NCBI RefSeq assembly: GCF_024323335.1
Contig: NC_066580.1
Span: 90,086,547 to 90,150,546, forward strand
Direction of reading: 5' to 3'
Origin: Lathyrus oleraceus
Lineage: Eukaryota > Streptophyta > Magnoliopsida > Fabales > Fabaceae
DNA: 64,000 nt
Both the position numbers and the translations under genes were made by a program. Under the pieces are notes generated by a model, which was given only the letters and a program-made list of their open reading frames with translations, did not search any database and had not been told where the DNA came from. Below are positions 44,080-53,334 of the stretch, piece after piece (the stretch's first letter is position 1; each line of letters begins with the position of its first letter).

Positions 44080-46620
44080 TCCCTCATATGCCCTGCTATG
44101 TTATGTTTCTGAAAGGTCTTGGTATGCTAGTTTCAATGCAATTTGTTTTGAATGAAATGGTTGTGACATGTGGGAGAAATCCGAATTTTCCTTTTTGTGT
44201 ACAAATGAACTTTTGCACGATTTGCCTTGCTGGAATAGATTCAATGAGCTTTGATGATGCATTCTTGTTGTTTGATATGTGCTGATGCTATGGGCTTACT
44301 TGATTTGGATTTCTACACATTTTGAAATTTCAAGTTACACATTGATGTTGAGCATATGCTGTCGTATTTAAACCAAACACTTTGCCTAGAAATCTCTCAT
44401 GTTTGTTTTGGTCTTGTTGTGTATAACATGTTTGCATTGAAGAGCATTATTATTGCCATGTTGTTTTCTTGGTGTTGTTTATGGGTTTGTCGAGTTAATG
44501 ATGAGTTTGAATGCTGTTGCCTTGTGAAATCCCAATGCTGCTGTAGTTGAAACCTTGTTCCTTTCCATAAATCATGACTTTATGTATGCCCTAGTTTGGC
44601 TGATGTTATTGCTTGTGATTATGTGATTGATTTCATGGCTATGCTATTACACTGTATTTGGTCTGTTATCGAATTTGACATACCACTGCTATGCATTGCC
44701 CTGCTGCTGTTATGTTGGTTCTGTTATGTACTGTTGTTGCTGCTGTGTCGTTTTGAGAACTCCAAGATTAATTTCCAGAAGTTTTCCTGCTGTTTGCAAC
44801 CTGACCATTGCCCAAAACCATTTGATTTATGTTGTTGCTGTTGTTTGTTTTGGTTGGTGCTGCATGATGAGGTTACATTGCTTTGTTTTAATTATTGACA
44901 TTGGTTACAGTTGATGCTTGAATGTTGAACAATTGATATTGGAGTTGTATGCTGTGTGTAAACCCCTAGTATTGCCTGAAAACCCAGATAATTCAAGGTT
45001 GATTGACTGCCGTTTGCTATATGTTGCAATGCCATGTTATTGAATGATGTTGCTTGAAGCTTGTTTCTCTGAGCTGAACATATTGTATGCTGTTGTTTGG
45101 ATGCTTGTTGGTTGGAACTCCACTTGATGATTTTGATGAACACATTATGCTACAAATTGATGATGAATACCATATATGCTGCTGTTACTTTGAAACCTCA
45201 TGACCATGCCTAGAAATCCATGTAAATCATGTTTGAATGCTGCCATGCCAGTTGTATGTTGTTTGAACTTTGATTGCAATTGACCTCAATGTGATTGTAT
45301 GAGGAGCCATGCTAATTGAACCATGCTGCTGCTACAGCCAAGCACATAAACCTTAGCCATTTCCAAAATTCCTGCTGGCTGCTTTTGTCTGATTTGCATG
45401 AACCATTACCATGCGCTTTGCTTTTGTGTGGTGGTCAAGTTTTGTTATATTGGAAATACCATGTGCTGCCATGCTGTTTATGCTCTATTGTTTGAAGTTG
45501 GCTGTATGATGATAAACACTGAATGATGAATGAAAGTGCTGTTGCCATGATTATGTTGTTTTGCTGTTAGCTAGGTTTGCTAAAATAATAAATGATCATT
45601 ACCATTGCTGGTTGCTTGCTCGAATTTTGGTGTTATAATGATGATGACATGAGGCTAAAACCATGCTGCAATTTTGAAACATGTTGTTGCTATTGTTTGT
45701 TCTGTTTGATATGATGATTGATGAATATGATGCTATACCAGGCTGTTGTGATAAACCCTCATTTTTGCCAGAACTCCAATTCATTTTGTCTTGGTTGCTA
45801 TTTGTCACATGTGTGTAGGCTGTTGTGTTTGCTTAAGTGAACCTGGTTTGATAATTACATGATGCTAAAACCCTGCTGCAGATTTGAAATATTGAATGCT
45901 GTTGCTTACTTGCTGTTTGAATGAGAAGCATTGATGGTCAATACCATGTCGTTGCTGTTGTTTGTTTTGTTTGATTGCATAATGATGAATGCATTTTGCT
46001 GCTATTAAACCTTAAGCTGCCCATGAAAATCCTTTTGAGAGGCATGTCTGTTGTGTTTGGTTTTAATTAGGTGATGCTGCACGAGGTATTCTGATGCCAT
46101 GCTATTGTGTGTTGTTATTTGAATTCGTTTGGATATTGATGTTGACTGTATGATGTTCCAAAACCGTGCTGTTGTTCATGATGAACATTGATAATGAAAT
46201 ACTGCTGCTATTGATGAACCATGCTGTTAGCCATGCTGCAAACTGATGATGTTTTTTTGATGTGTGAATTTCAAACCTTGCTGTTGGCCTGCTTGCTGCA
46301 TGAACCATTTATGCCTTGCTTTTGAATGGTGCTTGTTTCGAATGTTATTTATTAAAGATGATGAAGCTTGCCCTACTGTTTTGAGCCTTATGAACATTGT
46401 CATAAAAAATTCATTTGATTGTGCTATATGCTGTTGCTTGCTATTGTTTGATGAACATGATGATGAATGTTGTGGTGCTAGTCAAGTTGTTGTGTTGCTG
46501 TTGATCACCATTGCCATGTCGGTTGTTGGTTTGTTCGGATTTCAATCGATATTGAGCTTGAAGATGATGCTGTTGTGTGGTGCGCTGTTTGTTGATTGCT
46601 GTTAATGAACATGAGAAGAG
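44080..46620 (+). repeat. Degenerate TGCTGTTG-rich tract in Ogre-B U3
   Basis: Phrases such as CCATGCTGTTG, TGCTGCTG, TTGTTTGATTG and ATGATGATG recur many times over 2.5 kb without a fixed period. The plus strand is strongly T/G-rich. It keeps short frames open on both strands (44356-44914, 46264-46605), but their products are low-complexity Cys/Leu or Asn/Gln runs, so I do not call genes. Confidence 0.65.
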
Positions 46621-48190
46621 TGCCTTGGCCTTGCTGTGTTAGAAACCCCTAGGGTTTTAGAAAACTCAAAAATTCAAGTTGGTTGGCCAAAGTTACTGTT
46701 TTATTGGCTGAGAGCCAATCAAAACATTTCGTTTTGTAGGGCCAAAACGCAGCACTTCAATAAGTGACTGCAGAATTACACAAATGCCATTCTGTTGACT
46801 TGTGTTGACCAATTGCCTTGCCTTTTGCTCATGCTTTCACCCAATTTCATCCAAACTCCAACAATTATTTTCTCATTCATTTTTTCACCAAAAATTATGA
46901 AATTTTTTCCACATGTTCACAAATGAGTCTAATATTTAATTGTGAATTTTAATTAATTTTTCATGTCCTGGATTTTAATTGATAAATGATTTCTTCACAT
47001 GTGTGCATGAATGATACCCTTTGCCATTTCAATTGTGAAATTGTCATATCATATCCTTTGAGCTTGAAATATTTTGTGGTGAAACTAGACACATTGATCT
47101 TCATTTCCATATAAAGTTTGTGGATTTCTCATTTGTGGTTTGATAGATATGAATTTTTGAACTAGGGTGTGACAATTTGTGTCACACCAATGATATGCAA
47201 ATCTATGATTTTTGTTCACATGCTTCCCCTTATCCAAATCACTTGAAATTTTGCATGAATGATCCTTTACATGTCTAATTGATGTATGAATTTTCTTGGA
47301 ATTAATCTTGCTGTTTTCCATTTGATTGAGAATTTTCTTCCATATGTGGTCATGTGTTGACTTTTTGTGCTATGCCTTGCCAAATCTTTTGTGAAATTCT
47401 CAAATCTTGTTGTATGATCATGAAATTTCATATGTGATAACTAGACTCTTTGAGCTTTGCATTGGTGTTAATCTCATTCATTTATCTTCTGTTTTCAAAT
47501 TGATATGATTTTTTGAAGTTGACCCATACTTGTTGACTTCCACCATGCTTACTTGAATTTGATTTGACTTCATGAATTTATTTGACTGCCTTCCTCTCAT
47601 CCAAATGCCATGAAATTTTACATGTATACCATGTTAGATGTTAGGATTGAGTGTGATTTATTTCATGATTTTTGAGGTTGTTTGAGTTGACTTTTGAATG
47701 AAGTCTTTGCTGTTGACTTTTGTATGCCTCCTTTGCTATGCTTTGCATTCTTTGGCTTATGAAATGATCTTGATGCATGATATAAGTTTGAATCCAATTG
47801 TGTTTGATTCCTACATGATTGAATTTGACTTTGATTGAACATTGCTTGCTGCCTTGACTTTTTCTTTCACCTTTGACCCTAGGCTAGTCCTAGTGGTCTT
47901 GTAAGCTTACAATTGAGCTGTCTGTTTCAGGTTCAGCACCCATGCTTTAAGGATCACTCAAATGTGATTGAATTTGATTGTTTGCCACATGCTAACTCTT
48001 GTTTTGTAGGTGACTCATACTTGAGTCTTTGTGCCTTGCACAATTGGTCCCTCTGTGTGACCATTGGTTCATTTTCTTTTGCTTTTGACTGTCGACTTGT
48101 TTGCTAATGAGTTTGACTTTTGCAGGTGCTTTAGTTGCTTAGGTTCTTTGAACTTGCTTGCTTGCTTTGCTTTTTAGCATTTGCTTTGAG

Positions 48191-48200
48191 GTATAAATAC
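48191..48200 (+). promoter_or_regulatory. TATA box of Ogre-B LTR
   Basis: GTATAAATAC. The phrase GTCTGAAGTCCT follows only 60 bp later, against about 315 bp in the other Ogre LTRs. The predicted start (about 48222-48226) is directly at a GC-rich hairpin. Confidence 0.65.
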
Positions 48201-48223
48201 TTCTTCTTCATGTAGTCTGGAGA

Positions 48224-48273
48224 CCCGGTCTGTTATTTGACCGGGCAAACTGTCTGAAGTCCTCCTTAAGAGG
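48224..48273 (+). other. Two hairpins at the predicted 5' end of the Ogre-B RNA
   Basis: CCCGGTC (48224-48230) pairs perfectly with GACCGGG (48239-48245) around 8 nt. After CTGTCTGAAGT, CCTC (48261-48264) pairs with GAGG (48270-48273). The second hairpin has equivalents in the three other Ogre LTRs (CCTA/TAGG, CCTT/GAGG, CCTC/GAGG); the first is seen only here. Confidence 0.55.
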
Positions 48274-48839
48274 CAATGCCTGTGTGTGTTTAAATTTGTC
48301 CCAAGCAGGAAAAGTCCTTCAAGTAAGGCAATTGGTGGAAGGTAGGGATAAGCAATCTATCCCCCACTATTCAGTGTGTCCTCTCTTTGCTCCCATTACA
48401 TGGTTGAAGCATTGAGACAAATACCCAAGATCTAATCGAGTCAATAATGTGGAGAGAGTTCCTACTTTCTGAACTCCCACACTTTCTGTTATGCTCTCTC
48501 TGATCTGAGATAGAAGCAATGAGGCACACCCCTCATCTCCTTTTCATCTGCTTCACCTGAGCCCCTCAATGGCCAGGTTAAGAGCAACATTTACCTATTA
48601 CAGTGGACTTTTAAAGTCAAACCCTCTTGTGTGAGCCCCATTGTTTTGGCTATAGAGTGTGCTGTTTGTTATTCATTGATTGATTGATTGCTTCATATGC
48701 ACTTGCTTGCCTGTATGCTATGCATTTATCATCATCATCAATTGCCATTAATGCATGATCATCTCATTTGTTTTGTGATGCTATCATTGTTGTGTGCCCA
48801 TTGAGGACAATTGTAAGTCCATTGCTTTGGCATTTGTTC

Positions 48840-49265
48840 CTGTGATATGGAAGGATAGAGTGTAAGACCTCATTGGTCACTCGTATCTTCTGTTATCTGT
48901 GTGTATGTGAGGATACAGTTATAAGTCCCTGTAAGTTGGCATCTGTTATCCTGTGATCATGATTTGATCTGTTTGTTTGTATGTGAGGTTGCAGTTATAA
49001 GTCCCTGTAAGTTGGCATCTGTTATCCGGTGATCATAATTTGATCTGTTTGATCTGTATGTGAGGTTGCAGTTATAAGTCCCTGTAAGTTGGCATCTGCT
49101 TTCCTGTGATCATAGTTTGTTCATCTGTTTGTGTGAGAGGTTGCAATTATAAGTCCCTGTAAGTTGGCATTTGCATTCCTGTGATCATATTGTTTCTTTT
49201 GTTCTTGTATGTGAGGATCCATCGTAAGCCCCTGTGATGTGGCATTGGATTTCCTGTGAGCATAC
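48840..49265 (+). repeat. ~77-bp minisatellite in Ogre-B LTR
   Basis: About five units, each with TGTATGTGAGG, then CAGTTATAAGTCCCTGTAAG, TTGGCATCTG, and CCTGTGATCAT. Units start near 48901, 48979, 49056, 49132 and 49207; the last is more diverged. It lies downstream of the promoter, so within the transcribed part of the LTR. Confidence 0.85.
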
Positions 49266-49324
49266 CGTGGAGTTAACCTAAGTCCAGATAGATTGGAAGT
49301 TGACTTCCACTTTTCATCTTTGTT

Positions 49325-49560
49325 CGTTTCTTTTGAGGAGATTAGTGTAAGACCATTGAGTGGCATCTGATATCCATTTCTGTTTTAGGAGACTGGTATA
49401 AATCCATTTATTGGTATCCGGTATCCGCTTTTTATTTCTTTGCCTGTGGAGATTGGTGTAAGTCCATTGAGTGGCATCCGATATCCCATTCTGTTTTAGG
49501 AGATTGGTATAAGACCAGTGATTGGCATCCGATATCCGCTTTTGCTTGCTTTGCTTGTTT
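49325..49560 (+). repeat. ~57-bp minisatellite in Ogre-B LTR
   Basis: Four units typified by GAGATTGGTGTAAGTCCATT, then GTGGCATCCGATATCC, starting near 49336, 49390, 49446 and 49499. The phrases GTAAG and GGCAT also occur in the neighbouring 77-bp array, so the two may share an origin. Confidence 0.8.
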
Positions 49561-50575
49561 GTTATTATTAATTGCTATTCCAAAGGACACACTTGAATCA
49601 TCTGCTATATGATTTCAAGAAGTGAACCTTCTAAGAAGTTTTACTATCCATCCTTCATCCATTCATCATTCATTATGTCTTAGAACCTTTTCACACTATA
49701 CCTTTTAAACTTGACATAAGTGTTGTGCAAACGTCTTCATGTTTTCTAACTAAAAACCTGGACTCAAGTCCTTGACCTTTTTCCAAAATCCATTTCATAA
49801 TACTTATTTGAATTGATCTTAATCATACTTTGACTCCATTTTTATAATCATAATCAGTAACTCCACCCATTCACTTGTTTTGGCTTTGTCCATTAATCTT
49901 TTCATACATGAGCTATAGGTTTGATTTATCTTAGTGGTTGATGTTAATCTCACCTTCTGTCTTTAGTGATTGAATTGTAAGTCTTCCTCGCCTATTATAG
50001 GGTTAACCCCTCTCTGGCCAGTTGAAGCTGTTCTCACATGGTGGACGTTGTTGTCTGTATAAGGTTGAGTTTTCTCCCGTGGATAACGTAAGACCTAGGG
50101 TTTGTGTTTAAAATTGAACCTAACCCACTTTTGGAAATCTTTTAGCCGAACTACGGCGTTCTGATCCTTACCTTTGATGGAAGGTACGTAGGCAACGGGT
50201 TCATCCGTTCGAACCCAATACCCAATAACCCTAATAAAATGTATATTCTTTTCTCATCATCCCAATCATGTTTGCACAATATTTTTGTCATAACAAATAA
50301 CAATTTTTTACAACAAGTGTGAAAAGGGCTCCCTAGGAGTACCTAGGACGTAGTGGGTGCCTAACACCTTCCCATTGCGTAATTTACCCCTTACCCAGAA
50401 TCTCTGATCTTTTTATTAGTTTTCTACGTGTAAAACTTCTTAGGCTTTTGTTCGCTTTTTAGCCAATCCTTTGGATAAATAAAAGTGCGGTGGCGACTCG
50501 AAAAATTTCATGTATCTCCTAGCTTATGGTTTAATCGATAGATCATATAGCGACGAATACACCGCTACAGAAAAG

Positions 50576-50593
50576 TGGCGACTCTGCTGGGGA
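50576..50593 (+). promoter_or_regulatory. Ogre-B primer-binding site (tRNA-Arg type)
   Basis: TGGCGACTCTGCTGGGGA, six bases after the LTR end, identical to Ogre-A. A partial copy TGGCGACTC lies at about 50491-50499 inside the LTR. Confidence 0.88.
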
Positions 50594-51588
50594 GATCTCA
50601 CCATCATCCCTGGTTGTATTGCCTACTTTTCACCCTTGTTGTGATATATGTTATTATTCTTTATCTGACATATTTTTGTACAATTTGGGATCACTGTATT
50701 GATTGTAATGTGTGAATTGCTTGATATACATTTGCTGTTTGCTTTGGTGATCCGTGAGATGAGTTCTATACCCGAACTCGAGTGCACTCTAGGATAGGAG
50801 AATGGCATAGTCTTGTCGACTGGTGTGGAGTAGTCCTTAGCCAGTTGACTTGCGAGTCCATTCACTTGGTGGAGGTCATGTTGGACTAATAATGTCACAC
50901 AAGTTATTTGTGGTTAGGCATTATTCTTTCAATCATGTTCCGCAGAAGCCAAGGACCTTAGTTTACCAAACCCATCTTGGCCTATTTTTAGGACCGTAGT
51001 GCGGAGGTCGTTCAGATGTCAGTTCTGATACGATTGTTACGCGATACTACACTCATAAGAGTTTCTCTTGAGAATATTCTTGGAATACGAGTATTCGTTC
51101 CTCCGATAATATTCGAAAGATGGAACGATGATTATGGGAACCTCTGATAGAACATGTCTGGCAGGTTTAAACCCTAGTACACTCCCTTTGGGTGGTTCTT
51201 AACCGAGACTCCATGCTCGTGACTCTCAACAAACCCGTGATTCGTGGTTGAGTCGTTCAAACATTGTTAATATCAATGGATCCCGGATCAGGTGTAAAAC
51301 CTAAAATCCATCAAAGCGGCTGGTTGATATTAAGAATGTTTGAACCGGTTCATGTACCGTTAATATCAATGGAACTTGGGTGTCGATAGGGTGAAAACCT
51401 AAGTCCACCAAAATGGATGATTGATATTAGGGATACATAGAGCTTTCCCACGACCTTTGTTTGGTGTGCTTTGTTTGATCCTTGAGTGTGTTTGTTGCAT
51501 TCATGCATTCACGCATTCATCCGCATTCATGTCATCAAAAAGAAAATTTTCAAGGAACTTAAAGGGTTGATTTGCAAAATTTTCAGAC
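50594..51588 (+). other. Ogre-B 5' leader with structured segments
   Basis: Non-coding. It contains a hairpin with palindrome ACTCGAGT in the loop (50766-50797), sequence matching the Ogre-A leader to 51236, and two consecutive stem-loops built on TTAATATCAA/TTGATATTAA (51256-51344 and 51360-51429). Just before the ORF1 start is AAAATTTTCAGAC, which resembles a splice acceptor, but no matching donor is identified. Confidence 0.75.
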
Positions 51589-53037
51589 ATGGAAAGACCG
51601 AAAAGGCATACAAAGAAGTACAGCTTCAAGCAGCCTGATGTCAAAGAGTTAAGGAATCTGACATCGTATGTATTAGATCCCTTGGGTTTCAAAGCTCGAT
51701 ATGGGAAGCTTCTGCCGTTGCTGACTACTCAAGTGGATGAGGGATTGATGAGCACTCTTGCTCAGTTCTATGATCCGCTCTATCATTGCTTCTTATTTCC
51801 GGACTTCCAGTTGTTGCCGACTCTGGAAGAATACTCTCACCTTATTGGGATTCCTATTCTGGATCAAGTGCCGTTCAGTGGCTTAGAGAGTATTCCATCT
51901 GCTCGAGAGATTTCCAGTCTGTTGCACATAGACGAAGATCTGATTAGAGCTAATCTGATTACCAAAGGCGGAATTCAGGGTTTTCCTTCCGAGTTCCTCA
52001 TTGCTCAAGCCATTTTCTATGGGAAAGCCATGAGTGAGGATGCCTTTGAGGCTCTATTTGTGTTGCTCATCTATGGGTTGGTGTTGTTTCCCAACTTCGA
52101 CAAGTTCGTGGATATGAATGCCATTAGGATCTTTTCAGTTCTTAATCCAGTTCCGACCTTGTTGGGTGATGCGTATGTCTCCTTGCACCTGAGGAATATG
52201 AAGAATGGAGGAGTCATTGTCTGCTGTTTACCCCTGCTGTACAAGTGGTTTATTTCGCACTTGCCGCAGACAGTTGCTTTCAAGGAGAACAAGGGATGTC
52301 TACGGTGGTCTCAGAGACTCATGTCTCTCACCAATGATGATATCACCTGGTATGATCGCGTGTATGATACCGTTCAGATCATTAATTCTTGTGGTGAATT
52401 CCCCAATGTGCCTCTTCTTGGTACATGTGGTGGGATTACCTACAATCCTACGCTTGCACGTCGTCAGCTTGGGTTCCCCCTAAAGGATAAACCCCATAAC
52501 ATTCTGTTAGAAGGTGTGTTCTTTCAGGAGGGTAAAGATCCCCAAGGCCTGAAAGCCAGATTCGTCCGCGCTTGGCGCAATATCCGTAAGAAAAGTAGGA
52601 ATGAATTGGGTCCAAAGAACTGCATTGCTTTGGAGCCATATACCTCTTGGGTCAGACAGAGGGCTGCTACCTACTTGATGCCATATGATCATCCAAGACC
52701 TACACTGTTGGATGTGGCTGGGCCTTCAACCCTCCCTACCCAACGTGTAGAGGAGTTGAGAGAAGAAGACCTTTCGCGTGCCTGGATCCGTGAAAGAGAG
52801 GAATTGCTGCAGCAGCTCAAGGAGAAAGATGATATGATTGAATTTCTCGAGCACCGAGTGATCGATGATCCGAACGACACTTGGACTTCTCTGCTTCCTC
52901 AGTCTTCCAAATTCTGGAAAAGGAAGTATGATCAACTTGCAAAGGAGAAAGCTGATATGGAGGCTGCCTATGAGAGAGAGATTAAGAAGTTGTACACTTC
53001 TCGTCTTCCAGCATCCCGAGCTAATAGGGATCCATAG
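51589..53037 (+). CDS. Ogre ORF1 protein, function unknown
   Basis: 482 residues from ATG to TAG without interruption. This extra ORF between leader and gag is a hallmark of Ogre elements. The N-terminus is basic (MERPKRHTKKYSF). Residues about 10-370 form a globular-looking part with phrases such as VLDPLGFKARYGKLL, FPDFQLLPTLEEYSHLIG and EPYTSWVRQRA. The C-terminus (about 390-475) is rich in charged heptads (REREELLQQLKEKDDMIEFL, KYDQLAKEKADMEAAYERE), suggesting a coiled coil. No catalytic motif, zinc finger or signal peptide is evident. No start alternative is better. Gag follows 300 bp later in a different frame. Confidence 0.85.
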   Translation: MERPKRHTKKYSFKQPDVKELRNLTSYVLDPLGFKARYGKLLPLLTTQVDEGLMSTLAQFYDPLYHCFLFPDFQLLPTLEEYSHLIGIPILDQVPFSGLESIPSAREISSLLHIDEDLIRANLITKGGIQGFPSEFLIAQAIFYGKAMSEDAFEALFVLLIYGLVLFPNFDKFVDMNAIRIFSVLNPVPTLLGDAYVSLHLRNMKNGGVIVCCLPLLYKWFISHLPQTVAFKENKGCLRWSQRLMSLTNDDITWYDRVYDTVQIINSCGEFPNVPLLGTCGGITYNPTLARRQLGFPLKDKPHNILLEGVFFQEGKDPQGLKARFVRAWRNIRKKSRNELGPKNCIALEPYTSWVRQRAATYLMPYDHPRPTLLDVAGPSTLPTQRVEELREEDLSRAWIREREELLQQLKEKDDMIEFLEHRVIDDPNDTWTSLLPQSSKFWKRKYDQLAKEKADMEAAYEREIKKLYTSRLPASRANRDP

Positions 53038-53334
53038 GATGTTATTTACCTTTTCTCTTTGTAATATTTAAAAGAATGCTGTACTTCTTTGTCTAACACT
53101 TTGAATGAAATATTTTCCATGAGCAAGTAAAACGTTTAAATATTCGAAATATTGCAAACAAAACCCTGAGGGTTCCTTGAAAATCAAAGCATTTGCACAA
53201 AGCATTTCATGCATCATTCCTGCATAAACAGGTACCCATTTTTCTGGTCTTCTGGTTCTAACCCTCTGCTCTTCATTTATTTTGAAGACAAGCTGACTCA
53301 CCGGTATTATACGAGGGTCAACTCTGCAAGGATT

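Larger units (their letters stand above)
42386..50569 (+). repeat. Ogre-B 5' LTR (8184 bp)
   Basis: TG...CA ends: TGTAAGACCCC to CCGCTACA. The first few hundred bases and the last 1 kb resemble the Ogre-A LTR, but the promoter lies 5.8 kb in (TATA at 48191) against 1.5 kb in the others, so about 4 kb of extra U3 is present. That part includes a T/G-rich low-complexity tract (44080-46620) and AT-rich sequence (46700-47900). Two minisatellites follow the promoter (48840-49265, 49325-49560). ORFs in 42420-47321 are low-complexity chance frames. No nested element boundary is recognised inside. Confidence 0.85.

Noticed and set aside
44356..46605. Several ORFs rich in Cys/Leu or Asn/Gln in the Ogre-B LTR
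   Set aside because: They are products of the low-complexity TGCTGTTG tract and are upstream of the LTR promoter.
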